A DNA stretch of 64,000 bases, taken from Plasmopara viticola. Its lineage: Eukaryota; Oomycota; Peronosporomycetes; Peronosporales; Peronosporaceae. The stretch spans positions 248,001 through 312,000 of the forward strand of contig MBPM02000051.1 of assembly GCA_001695595.3 (NCBI GenBank). Direction: 5' to 3'. The translations under genes were made by a program, and so were the position numbers. Positions 1 through 15,094 of this stretch are shown here, in pieces; positions within the stretch are counted from its first letter, which is position 1, and the number at the start of each line of letters is the position of its first letter. A model generated the notes under the pieces. That model had not been told where the DNA came from. It made no database searches and saw nothing but the letters and a program-made list of their open reading frames with translations.

Positions 1-3000
1 ATACGAGCTATCGTTCTGGACGCATCAAATTATATATAGGCACTGCACTGTTTTGAGAACGCGTCCAAATCTTGGCAGCCTTTAGCTGCTTAGGTAAACA
101 TTCTGTTCACGACATAGATGGTTTGCGATAGCGTATGCATATGCTCTTATAAATAATGTGGAGCTCACATGCCAGGCTATTCGAGTCGTATCCGTTTTAT
201 GCACAGCGCTTTAGCTGCGACACGGTATGGTCGCCTCACCTTCCGCAGAGAACGCTATATGCATCGTGAAGGTGGTATAAAGTCAGGTAAGCAACATGTT
301 ACGGCTGACAATGCATCGGGCCGCCCGAACATTACAACTAGCTCATTATTACACAGTGGCATCATGTGTACCGGGTTTAATCGCTCATTGTAAGTGCGGG
401 ATGACTCTGCTACCCAGTTGAAAGAGTGAAAGCTAAATAACAAAAAAGCAAAAAGTGCGGCTTAGCGCGAGGCCTCACCACCTCCTCATGGAAGCCGTTT
501 TGCTGTACTAGTCACCACCTAGATTAGTCCTTCATGATGAGGACTAAGATTCTCATTTTACGGGCTTACTGCTTGCAGAATTGGATTTTGATGGGCTCAA
601 GATCCATCTGATCATGTCGAAAGCTGACCACTTGCAGACCGATGGTCGAACAGAATGGCTTAATTTGTCGTTAAAGAACTTTTACGTGTGTGTGAATCGG
701 TCAAACCGCTGAGCAACGTATTTTCACTCATTAAATGTGCAATAAAGAATCTCGTTTACACTTTCACAGGCTTTACAACATTCTTGTGAATGGGATCGCT
801 AACGCGTGTGTGCCATTGACGCCACCATATTGTTATTATAATTGAAGGAGGAGAAGTCTAGCGTCTCGTTGACATCAGCCCTCCCATACAGCGTAAATTT
901 TCGAAGACGTGGTAAACAAATGCCTTTAGGGTTTACACCAAGGCATAGGGACAAAATTCGATGACAGAAAAAAACAATTGGGAATACCATATTGGAGATA
1001 CATGAACTATGACTGCTATTTTACGTGACCAAACTTGTTGGTACTAGCTTTTCATAATAGTAATTTGCGTCGGCACTTAGTCGGACCAATTAAGGTTATA
1101 CCTCAATGAGGCTAAGTGCACGCGTCCAAGATTTTAAAAGCAATGTAAGCCTACCATGTTCTTTGTGAACTCCCTTAAGTGAAATTTAGCGGTATTATGA
1201 CCGAGTAAGCGCGGAAATGTTAGCACCGAGTTATACTAAATGATAAAGGTCAACCCATTAGATAAGCCAGAATGTAAAGTCGAAATAATTATTTCATGAA
1301 TTATTTTATATTAATCACATATTAAGCAAAATTCCTCGGGGACAAAGCGCACAAGATTAAAGAGCTGGCTAATCAAGGCCTTGGGGGGTCAAAAGTGGCT
1401 AGTCCGGCGCACTTCTTGACTATGACGGTCAAAATTGCTGGTTCTCCAGCTCATTGAGGCTACTCGACGCCGATCGTGAGCTACATCATAATCATGACGT
1501 TGATGCACTGGGCTCCATCTTTAATCCTTACTTTAAAAAATTCTTACACATAGAGAGCAAGTTTTGCGCAATGGCCTTGCCAGGCACTGGTGTTTCAAGC
1601 CACAATTATAGTATAAGTTTTCATTTTTTGCAGGATAGCTTTGACGTCGTAGCTTATTGGATAAGGATAGTCAGCATGTGCGGTCAGTCCGCCATTTTGA
1701 AGCAGGGACAACAAGCACAGCTCATTTCGAGGTTTTTGAATTTCTACGCTGCATGATAGTCCTGCGAGCGCTGTCACTGATGATTCGCCGTTTTGAGCTC
1801 TAAGCCGAGTCTGACAAGATAATTCCTCTTAGGGGCGCACGATATGAACCATTGAAGCCACGAGGGCGATGTCTAAGGCACCGACGTAGCCTCTTGAGCA
1901 ATTACAGCCGGGTTGTCTAGCACGAGCGTATAGTTTGCCGGTAAACTGAATCTTATGCGAGATCTATCTATTTTATTGGAGTTATTGGCTATCGATTTTC
2001 TGCATTCGACATAAGAGCTCAATTAGGGGGCGGAAAGGAGTGATTAGGCTTGCAGTGAGAGCACCGATCGCTTGCAAATGTGCGTTGTCCGGTGCGCAGT
2101 ATAGGAAGCTTGTGTCTGAGTTGGGAGTAGCGTATGGCGAGTACTATCCAATATTTCTTCTATCTAATGCCTGAGCCGCAAAAACTTGAGCTCGTAATGC
2201 ACTTTGTCGAAAAGAGCCCTCGGCCTTTCCAACTTCTGATGCCGAAATTAGCGAGTCGTGGTCGGCCATAACACTTAAGAATCTCTCACTCTGGACAGAA
2301 AGTGATCGACCTAGATCAACAAGGAAGATGTACGAATAATACAATTGTCGTTAGACGGCACGGCGTACTTACATCGGGATCCTGTGAGATTGGCTCGTGT
2401 CGTAAGAATGTTGTCGGATTCAGAGCTCGCTTAACAAAGTAGCCGAATGACATTAGATGTTTACTCCTTAATAAGCTGTACGACTCATCGGAGGCATCTA
2501 ATAACCGATACAGGTCACAACGGTTTTGTCTGTTGAACAAGTTCTTACACATTATTCCGACTCGCATGGACTCAAGAGGTCCAAAGTTTTGATAGGGGGG
2601 AGATACACGAACCTAGGGTATGCCGATGTTACCATATTGTGCAGCATTAGTCATGTGATCTAACAATAACAAGGCAGCACTTAGTACCGAGAAGTCAACA
2701 AAAAGCAGCATTCGGCCTTATGACTACTGCTTAATGCTCACTAGCAGGAAAAAATATGGTGTGTGGTATATTCATGATATATATAATGGGCGTATGATTG
2801 AGACATCGGAAAATGTTAGTCCAAAAAAGAGGTATCTTAAATCTTGGCTTTTTGACTAATAATAACTTTTGGAGTCAGGTCGGTAGCGGTCTACGACTCG
2901 TACTAACACAAGGTATGAGGCGAAGACCCCAGACCTTAGATCATGCTTTCTATAGGCAAATAGCTGTCTCAGCGCGATAGCACTCCTATTTAACCTATGC

Positions 3001-6000
3001 TCGAGCCTTTGAGTGATCTTCTGTAAGGATAAAGCAATTACTGTAGCCTGCAAGGCGAACTATACAAACGAATAGTCTTGCTTAGTTCCGAGGGGGTGTA
3101 AAATATTGCTGCACAAGGTCCCAATGCAGTCAATGCACATATAAAGGCGTGCTTCAGGTAGGCGTCACTCATAACAAGACCGCTCGAGATGAGCGTCAAG
3201 ATTCTCAAAGGGACGAAAGAAGAGACTTTCCTGCTCTGGGTTAGCGGGGGGGGGAATGGTCAGAACATTAACTTTGTTGCGAATGAAGCGATCGAGAGTG
3301 GCTCTATCGATCTCCGAGCTCAGTGGGTGAGCTCGTTATGAACACTCGCATGCAGTATTTCAGCTGTAGCAGTACTCTTCACTTAAAATTAGCGGAAGCG
3401 TCAATCGACGCAACTCGTCTCGCTGTCTGTTTATGCACCGGGTACATTCGTTGCTTTCTTGCATCCTGCCCGAACAAGAAGGATGTGGTGGATATAATTT
3501 ATGAGTACAAACCCTTCTAGATGGAACGGTCACCGACTCTCTCTTAAAAGAGATGGTTGTCACCGCCTTCGTGGACAGACTGCGCATCAGTGTGACCCGA
3601 ATGGAAGTTTCCATGTATCCCTTACCGGTTTTCATGAGGCCATAAGAGCGACAATAAATGCCGAATATAACTCTCAGGCAGCACAGGTAGAAGGATTCTC
3701 AGAAAGCAAACGTTCATCGCGTGGTCCAAGTCATGTGGATCTTAGCTGAGCGGAAAAAAAAGGAAGAGCTGGCAGCGCATACGCACGCATTGGTGCTTTT
3801 CCGAGGTAATATTCGTCATGCGTGGCACAGCACCATGCGTTAGAGAGATAAAATATAACGGTGATTCATTCCTTTTGGATATCGTAGAGAATGGTAACGT
3901 CAAGCAAATGCGAGCAAATGACCCCAAACAATTATGTATGTCGAGTTATAAAACCGAAGCTCCGTATGCTCTGTACTTTTAATCGCGCTTGCAAGCCTGA
4001 TGAAGGTAGCCATGAACTGTTTTGGTAAGACAAAGTCAACTCAGGTACCTCGAAAGTTACACGTAGCAATTTACTGCCATAGGAAGTCAGCCCTTTAATA
4101 ACTAAGGCTCTATGAGCACATCAACTGGCAAACGGCCTTGCTCAATAGATTTAGGTTTGAAGTCCTTCGACTATAGTACTAGCAAACGCTGTGTGGATTT
4201 CTATTCCGGATGCGCGATCTTGACCGCCACCTTCTTTGCTTTAAGTGAAGCTTTAACGAGTCATGAGCTCTTCTTCGCTAAACGAAAGAAGTGCAATCGA
4301 CCACGAACGTTGGCCTAGGTAAAATAGCGGATTAGGCATTGTAGTTTTGGAAATCGACACTAATGATCTCAAAAATAGAAGCTTGAAACGTTGAGTATTA
4401 CATTAATAACTGTAGAAAGCAGTATTTGCTTTATGCGTGATATGGTACGGCTGTCGTTGAGCCTTATACGTATGGGCAAGGTCCAGCTACCGCGCATGCG
4501 TAAAATACTCAGCGATATTTGTAGAATGTAGTACCCGCTTCAACTCATGAAAGGCATAATTAGAGGCTTAGCCAACGTCACTAGGTCAAGCCTTATTTAA
4601 GCATGTGTTATTCACTGAGCAACGCTTGAGAAACGTGTTCACTACAGAGTATTTAATACATCGCTGGCTATAGTCGAACTATCGAGAGCGTGGTTGTGAC
4701 GATGCACACGGAGACCACTGAGCAACACTCGTAGAGAATAGTGCTAGCTACAAATAATGGCACACAAGGGTCAGTGTCAGTCAGACCACGTATTGATATC
4801 TTTAGCGACCGCGATTCGTGTAGTTTAACCAAACAGACTACACAGCACCTCCAGAAAAGTTGACTGCATATTACGAAGGCCGTCGCGATTGCGTTTAGCC
4901 ACAACAGTTTTTACCGCGAATATTCACAAATAACTTGGTGCGAGGAGTATGCTTCTTCCAGTACCCGTATACAGGAAGGAAATCGCGCAAGTACAGCACA
5001 GGTGCATCAAGACCAATTAAACAAAAGATGTTCATCTCGAATGTAGAACTAGACTTGATTATTCTTTTTAGACAGTGGATGACCACTGCGCTCTATCGGC
5101 TGAGATTTCAGAAAGCCTTTCAATTAATACTGAAGGGAAGACCACAAAAGCAGTCATGCTAAAAAAGCGTGTCAATTGTACTGGGACCGAGCTAGAACCT
5201 GCGCACATACTCGTCTAACCACGTCACCAAAGCAGTTGAGAAACCATTAATTCTTCTGGTAAGCACTAAGCTCTACATCTTTGCCTGCAAACAATGTAGG
5301 CGAGCTTTACGGGTACAGTTTTAGACAAGGAGACTTAGCAGTCTTCATTTTGGGCTTCTTTCCTTTAACAAGTAGAAAGAATTTACGGCTTAACTAAAGA
5401 CTTAAGGACAGGTCCGTATCGCAGTCAGCTTCTCAAGGGTGCAGGCAACAATGATGGAAGAGACGAATCAATTGGCTCTTCAAAAAATTTACAGCCTAAT
5501 GTAGGATACCGTTGGCGGGCAATTCCCAAATATGCCCTTGCGTTGGTCCAGTCTTAAGAAGCTCAAGCAAGGCAAAAGTGCTGCTTTGACTGCGGATAAG
5601 TAGAGCAAATGACCCTTTCTTGGCTCAAATTAGCCAAGAGAAGTGAACGTTTGTCTTGCCCTTGAGCTTTGTAAAGAAGCTAATGAAAGCCACGCCCTCA
5701 TGGCCGTGCCATCAGTAAGCTAGAAGCGCCATATTGGGAAGAAGCTGAACTCTTATGACTGAAAATTCGTAACTCATAACAGCCTGATTGCTTTCGAAGG
5801 AGTGACTAGCAATGGTGACGGGATGGTTGTACAACCATAAAGAAAGATCTTGATTTTTTTTAGTCTTGGTAGCTTTTGGAGCGCTCAATTTTATCGTGAA
5901 ACGGCAAACGGATACGATCAGCCAAAGCAGCATGACGGATACTCGGAAAGGGAAAACGGAAACAAGCTCAAATCGGTTTGAGTGGCTGATAAACCGGTCC

Positions 6001-9000
6001 TCGATGTCTCTTGAGTAGAGGAAGACCTGGTGAAAATTTAGAAGCCTTGCAGCACGTAGACATTTTCTTTTCGAAAGTGTAACAAAAGTCAATCGTGCTA
6101 TTATAAGCCTTATCAGTAATCCAGGAGCATCAGTGCAAGAAATCTCTATGTAACACAGCAAGCCGTAGTCCTTATTCTTGGTTAGAATTCTTTCAGCTGA
6201 CTTTATGCCGGACCATGTATTTCAATCAGTGACATATACAGAAAAGCGACATGCAGATTCGGAAAGTTAAAAGGGTACGACAGTGCGTTTACGACGTCTT
6301 TGTCAAGGTACGATTTGCCGAAAAAGTTTTCATTGCTGTATCCAAGACCAAACATGTCACCTACTATCTTCAGACTCTGCATTATCACAGACATTTATGT
6401 GTCTCTTTTTTAAGTTGAATGCTGGATGCTTGTAATAGAGATCCTTAAAAAGTTTTGGTTCTTAGTGCTGGATACATACCCGACTATTATCTTTTAAAAA
6501 AGGCCAAATTATCGAAACGAAACTTAGATCTTGTCAAATATGCGTTTTGCACATATACTGTTCAGCATATAATTAGCATGAACATGTCGCCAGAAAAAAA
6601 TTGTGCTTCGAGCACAGAAATTCGGTGAAGATCTGGAAATTTCGACTCCCACATCGTGCCAATTTTAGTGCTTTTGGCCAAGTAGATAAGAAAAATGATC
6701 TCGTGGCAGTAGCAATTGTCTAGTGACCCAGCACTACGTGGCTCAAGTCTCTATATACGGTGCCTCTAAACCAAATCCAATTCATCCTCGCCAAAATCAG
6801 AGTATGTGATTCTATCCTCAAGAAAAGCTGCCATCTCTAGAGCACCAGCCAAGCTTTGGGCTCCTCAGCGCTCGGCAACTCTGGTATGCATCCAATTGGA
6901 GTGCTTCAGCTGCAAATCAACGACCAATTGGGCTGTTAATAATCTTTGTATGTAAGGTCTCGTTGAAAACACCCAGAGGTCAATTTTGCATTGCATCTTA
7001 ATTCATTTTTAGCGGATAAGCATAGCTCCGCTTGAACGGTAATCTTGAGTTACTCATTGTGTCTCACAGATCAGTGTTATCTGCTAGAAAAAAAGAAAGA
7101 AAGCATTTGTTACCTGCTTCTAATGGTACTCCGCTATCCTTATACTATTTTACCCGCCTGTGATTTTTTTTGCCTACATTAAATAAAGTATTGTTAGTGT
7201 CTAGTGCAGCCAGGCTTCCAGCAGAACGTGTTATCCGCAAGCAATGACCTTAATGACACCCCCACGTCAGCCATTAGGAAATATCAGCATCTTTGACACT
7301 ACCGTATTTATCTCGGGGCCAATATTGCCCCGACTCTCTTCCAAAGGATGTGTAGCACAACGATAATAAGAAAATAAATCACCAAGACATTCTTGCGAGG
7401 AATCAGGCTGCTGCCATTTATAAGTTTGGATCGCCTTGTGCTTTTTTTAATTAGCGGTAAGCCCATAGTAAAGACAAGAAATGATTTTGTCCTTAAATTT
7501 CACAGAAGAGTCAATTGAAGCCTTCAAATATCTCACGCCGTTCTATTAGCTAGTGGGTCTCGAAATGATATTTTCTTGTTGCTCTTGCTTAAAGCATAAC
7601 TCAGTATTTTCTTGGCTGATTGCACAATTGCGCCACGCTTCAAAGTCAGCCAGCGAAGTGGGCTTTTGTATTCTCGTACACGTGCGCGTATAGTCAACAA
7701 TTTATCAATCTTGGTTTAGAGCTGTCAAGCTCTCAAACAAAATTAGGCAACAACCACACATCACTTTAGTTTTCCCCTGTGGAGCGCCTTGCATTATGCT
7801 ATCGAACTTGTTATTGTTGCCGCAAGGGCTTTCGAACACCTGGTAAAGTTTACACTTTTATTTGCACATTTCTCAGCACTATGCAGACAATTTGGTGTCT
7901 CTTGCCGCTCCGAAGGAAATCAGCCGGCTTGTAGGCCCATTGAGAAACTCGAGGGAATTCGTGTAGATCATGCGAGCCAGTAACATTTTATCTCAGCCTT
8001 GCCAAATGTATATTTGCCTTTGAGCACAACCGCAGGGCTCAAACAGACCGTAAAGTAGCTTGAGCAGTCTCGGCTCAAAATAATGAGTCAATCCTTTATC
8101 TCGTTGCCATGTAAAGATAATTTCGAGGCGAAAAAGTTAAAGGAAACAATTAGAGCTAGCTTGCTACTTTCAAGAGAATGATGATGAAAATGAGTTCTCC
8201 AAAGCATTATTTGGATGAATTGCCGGAAAAGCTTTCACCGCCTCGCTTTCAATTTCATCTGAGAACACCCTCAATAGGAATTGCTGGGATTTTGACGGAC
8301 AATATAATGTCCTTTGGCGCTATTTTCGACGCCTTCAAATATTTTAACGGCTGCAAGTATCCAACTCGATGAAGACGGACGTGAGTGTCTTATTACAGAT
8401 ATCCGAGATCGACTAAAAGAAACTGCTCTTATAAACTTTCGAGTGCATCTTCCGGGCTTCCTGTTCAATTAGATTATGCATCTTCGAGAATGGCAGAAAA
8501 AACTATTCACTTGTACAAACGATAGCAATACGATTGTCATTCAATAAGACCTTCGTGTTTGATACGAGCCTGGCGAACTCAATATATTTGCCGACGAGTT
8601 GTTGTAATGGACAGACTTCGAGCTTGCTCACATAAGTAGGATTAAAGCTATATTGACGAGCGTGCTTGTCAGGTATATAGGTGCGATGCATATCTTAAGT
8701 CATTGATGCGACTCTTTATCGCAGGCGAAATAGCCAGAGTCAAATTGTTAATCTCTCGTCTCCGACCGTTGTTGCATCAAAATAAGTGGGTAAACAATTT
8801 TTCCACTTTGCGTTTAACCAGGTAGCTCTAGCTTATGTCGTCTTTCTGAACGACAGAAATAAGATGAGCGATATACTTCTGGAGGTATGTGGTGTTTCCA
8901 TTAACTGTCGTTCGACTGAGAGAATCGTTTTTAGTTTTAAATCATAATGACCCACAAATGTGAGGCTTTACAAATGTGTTCAAAGGTCACCCCGCGGATC

Positions 9001-12000
9001 ACACACCGGCTCTTATACCGAGCCTGCCAATCCGGTCGACACACAAGCCTCGACTTTGTGGCTGGCGAGCCAAAGATTAACGGTGACGCGGACACAGAGG
9101 AGTTTGTGCAAAGGTAAGCAAGACTATGCATTTGGAATCCGTTCTAATCAACAACAAACAGCAAGGTTGTCGATTGGTATGGTGGTTAGATGCCATAATC
9201 ATCCGAACATGATGTTGTCGGATAAGGACCCATGACCTACCGTTGTGTTTTGCCATACTTTGTTTAGGAATTAGACACTCTTGTGCACATGCCTAATCCA
9301 GATATATACTGACGTTCGCTCAGACATACAGGGTTATCCGCGTGCTAGAAAATCACTACGCAGTATGTGCGCTGAGATAATTTGTACACTGACAACCTTT
9401 GCATGGTTGAGTTCGCACTCAAAATGCCCTTTTTGCTTATACGAGGTTTACATTTTTCTATGCAAATACGCTAGAGTTTCTCCAGTTCCTAAAAGCACGG
9501 ATGCTTCAGAGAGAAGTGAGGGGCTCGAAAAAGCTTTTTAATTTCAATCGGGACCAGTTGTAAATACGGAAGCCGTAACCGAAACTCATGGAGTGTTGGC
9601 TAGAAATAATCAGGCGGTGAGACTGCATTTGCCAAAACAAGTATTATTTTAATTGAACATGATAAGGGATTTTTACTTTTTTAAAAAAGCTTATAAGGCA
9701 TTGCTCATTACAAAAAATACAGATTAAAATGGTAAGTGCACTATTTTCGAGCAAATTAATCATCATGCAATTGGACCATTCACGGACCTGAAAATGCATG
9801 AATCGGTTTACATCAACTTTCTTCCCAACGAAAGTTTTACTCAACCAGAATTGGACGTGGAATATTCTAAGCGGTAGTTGGATCCTCGGGGTTCTAGGTC
9901 TCACATGAGCTTTACGGTCCCTAGATTTTTTAAAAGCGCATGATTTTGCGTAATGCGATCACGGGATGTGATTTAGTGGCCGGTAATATCAATACTCACC
10001 ACCTTTTATGACTTACATATACGGCTGGTCACTCTGAGCGATCGGCCGAGCTCGGAGCTGACTACTATGGAAAGCAAATTCCTGACGCAGTTCGGAAACT
10101 TCGTGCAGTGATACGTGGTGGTCGATCCAATTTTTTGTTTTGTCAATCTCTTTTCAAAGAACCCAAAGATTTGGGGATCTTCCCGATGAAGCCTCGATCA
10201 AACAGTCCAGATCGATTTATAGAGAAATTATAAGCACGCACACTCAGGCACGCAGAATAAATTGTTACTCATATAGAAAGCGCAAAGTTGAGGTGGGAGC
10301 GGTCTGTTCCGGCATCCTTGACCACCAGAGCCAGTGTCAACTTTATGTGGAGTTTGTTGTGAAGCAAAGGTACTCTCATGGGTACCAGTAGCTTCTTGTG
10401 AGATTCTGCGATCATTTCGCCTTACACAGCTTTAGAGAGCTGTCAAAATGTCTCCGGAACAGCCCGTAGGCCGTTGCGATCCTGAAAGTAAAAAGACGCT
10501 TTGCATGTAAGCCGCGATCTTCTGTCCGCGCGGGAAAAGTACATACCCACGCTTGGAACTCATGCTCTCAGCACCCATATTGACCTTATGTCGAGTCCGA
10601 GACGACTTGAAGTTGAGTTGTCGTCGACTTATTAGACAGCCAATTTGTACTCTGTACCCACGGATGTAAAGCACCTTGTCCGAGATCGTTGTACTTCACT
10701 TTGTGGAATCATGGAAGGCTGACTTAGCACTTGTCTTTTTGTGTGAGGCGTTCAGATCATTAATTTAATACTTAATTTGTAGGTTTGCTGTGAATACACA
10801 GCAAATTATTAGGCGTGTGTTCGCCATATTTATCGTATTAAGGCACAAGTGCTGTACACAGCCGGGGAAGCAATGATAGGCGTGCAATTCCCGTCGCAGC
10901 GAAGTTGAAGGTTTTTCAAAGCATTTTTGCCTTAAAGGCTCACCAGCATACAGCTTCTTGAGACTCGCCGTCTACAATTTAAGCGCAGTCCTGGTTAGTA
11001 ACATAAAACGATTCCGGTGCAAAGGCACATGTGGAAGCCAAAGCAATTTTTTTCGAGGATGGCTTTTCATTGGAATAATGGCACTCGTTTATGCTGTTTC
11101 GCTGCCGGTTTAAACACCTTTATGACCAAACCGACTTTTCGTACAAAAAGGCAAGCGTGATTGTCAGCACTTATTGGATGTGATTTAAGTCTAATTGGAA
11201 GAGGATTTAACGGACCATCACATAGAGCTGATGGTCGATAATAAAAGCTAGCTTGCAGCCAAAAAAATAATTTAAACGAATGGTGCACGAAAAGCACCCT
11301 TTTGGTTGTTATATTGTTAAGTGTGTGGGAGGAAACCGAATTTTGCCCAAGTGAAGAGTTGATTTTTATGCACAATCGTAATAATTGGTAGAGTCCAAAT
11401 GGGATAAAGATTGTGCTAAAATTGCCTTCGGCCTGCATGCTATCGCTTGCGTTGATCCGAGGGTAGGAAGTGATGGTTCTTGAAATGCTGTGTGACCCCG
11501 TCACATGAAGAGCAAAAGAATGATTAATCTTTAAAGTGCATCGTGTTGCACAAATGGACCAAGAACACTAAAAAGTCTAATATCAAACAACATATATTCT
11601 CTCGTACGTCTTCCCCTAAAAGACGGTCTCACTCTTGCTGTATCACTTTCGTGCTCAGCAAATATCCACACTCTTTGCATTTGATAAACGACGACATGCG
11701 GATTTGAAAGGCGATCTTCGCGTTTCAGCTGTCGTGAAAGTTGCGGTCACTACGAATTGTTGTGAGACCGAATGCTCTTAAAATTCCACTTCGTGATTTT
11801 CTTCGTACAAGGCGACGGACTTTCTACATCCGGTCTTTCACCCTTATTTCTCCGAGAGGGCTTTGTAGCGTTTTCAGTCCGTCAGTAATCGATCCATAGT
11901 TACACTGAAGAATGTCTGCAAGTTGGATCGCGCGTATGAAGTCATCTATACGAGTATGCATCATTGCTGGGACAAGTGAAACGAGCTGCACTTGCTCTTG

Positions 12001-13708
12001 CCTCTCAAAAATGGTTGAATCCTGCTGTCAAAGTCACCGATTTGTACATGGATAGCTACTATATTCCGCTTTGTAGCTCCGTTCTCGGTGGCTGTGTTCG
12101 CTGAGTTAGATGTGGGTTGACTGACCACTCAGATCTTGTGGACGGTGGAAGCATCTTGACCTCTTGAGCAAATCGTCAATTGAATTAGACCGTCTGACTT
12201 GTTTGTCAGCTTGAATTTGAACGTCAACACCCCTGTTATTGAATGAGCCGAAGTGAGCACTCGTTGGTAAAATGCAAAGTGTATATATCTAAAGGTCCAT
12301 AGTTCGCAACTACATGCTACCTCTAAGCCAATGATTTATCTAAGCCAATCAGAACGGCTTACCATCTGGGCGCAATCATCTTCCTATCGGGGCGCAATCA
12401 TCTTCCCAAAGTCGATCTTTTGCCCATTTTGAACCGGCTTCTTCAAGCAGTCATCAACTGATTGCAGATACCGATACTAACCGATATGGAGTTGCTGGTC
12501 GAGACGTTTCTTCGCCAGCATCTTCGACAACACCTATCAGAGTCCTAGGTGCCTGAATAGCTCTTTTGAGGTAGAGCAAAAAGCCTCTGGATCTAGACAA
12601 ACGGATCATACATGAATCAGCAGATATGAGTGATCCCAGCTTTTTATCGGTTTCAATAAAGCCTTGGAAAGCTATGGATGACCCACAGTGGCCATCGAGA
12701 AACAAAGGAGCGCATGTTTGTGAACTCAGGATCTTCATCATCCGGCTCTTGATTGACATTGTTATGAGCTCCTCGATAAAGCATACGCTTTTCAAAGCTC
12801 GTCCCTCCCTACTACCATCTTGATCTTCTGTGTTCGTATTCGCTAAAGCTTTCAGGTTGGCGTGCAAAACCTTGTGGAAATCTCATGAGTTGACATAGCT
12901 ATGTTTGCTGAAAATTTCTCGATTTTCACATTGAGATCGTCATAAGGTGGATCACGGCTTGCACCAACTTTCGCCATCGACGATGGCATAGAAAGGAGGG
13001 TAAGATTTCTCGTTAACAAATCTCTCACGCTGTTTCTGTCAACAAATTTCCCAAATCTTCTTCCAGATCGCTACCGATCAGCGGAACCGCGGTATGATCC
13101 TGCATCTTTAGGTGATGAGGATACGCCCTCGTTTCGGTCAAGTCCTTTTTTAACTTACAAAACCCAACTCGCACACTACGCCTCGGATACCCCGATAGCC
13201 TAGGGGTTGCTGAGGCTCTGTCGTATGGATTCAACAGCAAGTTTCATGTCAATCCTTTGGTGGCTTTTGACTAGGTGATATTGTTGGATTGATTTGGTCT
13301 GACTAAGCGGGTCATAAACCATGTAATTAGCAAGGTGTAGACAGATTTAACTGATAAAATTGGCTCTTGTGTGTGGCTTGTACTTCTGAGCCTTTTGTGG
13401 GCACCAATTCCTTTCGGTTTGGACTGCTTCCGATAGCATAAATACTTTCTGCCAGGCTTATACTGTGGTGCCATCTCAATTTTAGGCTTCCTCCAGTCTC
13501 TACAAACATGATTAATCCCAATTATATGGCTCCAGCCAGATCTCTTTCACCATTCTCTACCACTCCTATGATCTATGTGAGATGACTGGTCGTTCTAAGC
13601 ATCTCCTGGTGTGGAGCCTACTGTGCGATGGAAATGCCAAGTAATCTTGCTTTATCCGATTAGCAATCTCCCTAATTGGATACTTGCGCCTTGCTGGAAC
13701 TCATGGCT
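1..13708. other. Gene-poor stretch, no recognisable gene
   Basis: No reading frame here has a recognisable domain, signal peptide or exon chain. The longest open stretches (about 145-150 codons near 5.7-6.2 kb and 11.1-11.5 kb, minus strand) are low-complexity hydrophobic frames with no motif. On the minus strand at 12.4-13.6 kb several short frames follow each other and could be an unrecognised decayed mobile element. Decayed repeat DNA is the most likely content (inference). Confidence 0.6.
12368..12406. repeat. Short direct repeat, 17 bp, period 22
   Basis: GGGCGCAATCATCTTCC occurs twice, at 12368-12384 and 12390-12406, separated by 5 bp. This is a minor local duplication with no associated gene. 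Confidence 0.8.
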
Positions 13709-13720
13709 GGTCTGACACGT

Positions 13721-14049
13721 ATTGTATTGTATTGTATTACGTTATCGCGTTGCGAAGTTATGCACGTGCTAGGCTCAGTCTGGCTAGTCCACGGCATAGA
13801 GTGGTGTCCGCATACGTCGGGTCTCGTTCGGCGGGCAGTGCAGCCAGCACCGAGGTCGTGAGGGTCTTCCATTGTTTTGTTTAGCTCTGACTTGGTAAGA
13901 GCCGAGGTGGCGCCCTGGTGCTGGAGACCGTCGCGTCGAGGGTGAGACTCGTTAGAGACCTGCAGATGCCCGAGAGCACCTGTCCGAAGCGCGCGAGCAC
14001 TTAGCCCCCGCGCTTGGAAGGAGGGCGTCACCCCAATCTTTTCCGAAGC
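13721..14049 (-). mobile_element. LINE-derived short element, copy A
   Basis: A non-autonomous retroposon of about 330 bp, inserted in minus orientation. On the minus strand it begins with the family start (ending in AAAAG/AAAGG followed by TTGGGGTGACGCC) and ends in a TAATACAATACAATA tail, which appears on the plus strand as repeated TATTG. It is flanked by a 12-bp target-site duplication, GGTCTGACACGT at 13709-13720 and GGTCTGATACGT at 14050-14061, with one mismatch. The internal junction reads TCAGAGCTAAACAAAACAATGG, closest to the intact LINE sequence TCAGAGCT in the longer copy at 59.4 kb. The element encodes nothing complete; its 3' third is the C-terminal coding end of the LINE ORF. 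It was probably mobilised in trans by LINE proteins (inference). Confidence 0.9.
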
Positions 14050-14061
14050 GGTCTGATACGT

Positions 14062-15094
14062 GATTAGTATAATTCATGGAGCGATTGTGTACCGTGCAAA
14101 AGTGATAACATCAAATATCCGACGGATCGATCCATTTCCACTCGCTATCGATCTCGTTACCGTTCGTCAGAAGATCAATCGGTACTATATGATCGCCAAT
14201 CTCTGAGATGGCGCAGCTTGATAATGGTCGTTCTGCGACGCAATTTCGTAGATGCTATCGATGAAGAATGCGTGCAGGATCCTCAAATGGCAGGGAAAGA
14301 CTGTGATGATTATGCCCACCATCGACATCTCTAGAGACCGTGGGAACTGTGTGCAATCAATCATCACAGATACGGCGTGAAAAAGTGACAATAATTCCTT
14401 AACACAAATTTGCCAGTTGAGCTTGCAGTCATCGCATGTGCGATCACTCGCCTTTTGAAAAAAAACTTTGCTTTATGATGCAGGTATTGCGTACGATTTC
14501 TTGCCCAGGCGGCAGTGATGTTTTCCTGCCCAGTGTGATGGCAATCGAAGTAGCAAAAATGCAACGATTTTGGTATCCTGTGCGAACGATGGCACAGCGC
14601 CGTGGTCTTTTCCTATGGCCTGCGCCGACATATGGTGAAACATGTTGCTGAGTTGTACGCGGCCGTTGCCGGCAAAGCTTCGGTGACTTAGTAGCAGTAC
14701 ACTGGCGGTAAAGACAAGTCAGAGGTAAAATTTGCAAAATCGATTGCATTTTTTCAACATTTCGACGTACAATGAGTGACTCGCGGCGTCAAGATCAGGC
14801 GACATGCGCGGTCGACGGAATTCGGCTTAAGAGTGCCAATCAGACAGTAGACATGGTTGACGACAACAAAGCACGAGATTTTACTATTAAGGGTCACAAT
14901 TAATTAATTAGCTTGAAGGTTCCTATCGGAATGTGGGATGCGATTGTGCTCCACTTTAATTGATCACACTAACACTGGTGAAGTAGTTGGCACTATTTTT
15001 TTAAGCCACATCACGTGAAAGTAATTTAACAAACATGATGCTCAATGGGGTGAAGGTTTTCCTGGCGACGACTCAGCTCGACAGTGGCCGCCGA
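14062..15094. other. Intergenic, nothing recognised
   Basis: This lies between retroposon copy A and the 3' end of Iml1. Overlapping short frames on both strands around 14.2-14.75 kb are suggestive of a decayed mobile element, but I see no motif that identifies one. Confidence 0.5.

Noticed and set aside
5712..6161. 149-codon minus-strand open frame
   Set aside because: Hydrophobic, no domain, no supporting exon structure; starts from a non-ATG or chance codon and lies in AT-rich DNA where such frames arise by chance.
11067..11504. 145-codon minus-strand open frame
   Set aside because: Low-complexity composition without motifs; surrounded by stops and no homologous features.
14185..14749. 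Possible transposase from consecutive minus-strand frames
   Set aside because: Phrases such as VMIDCT resemble a DDE start, but no other catalytic motif can be lined up.
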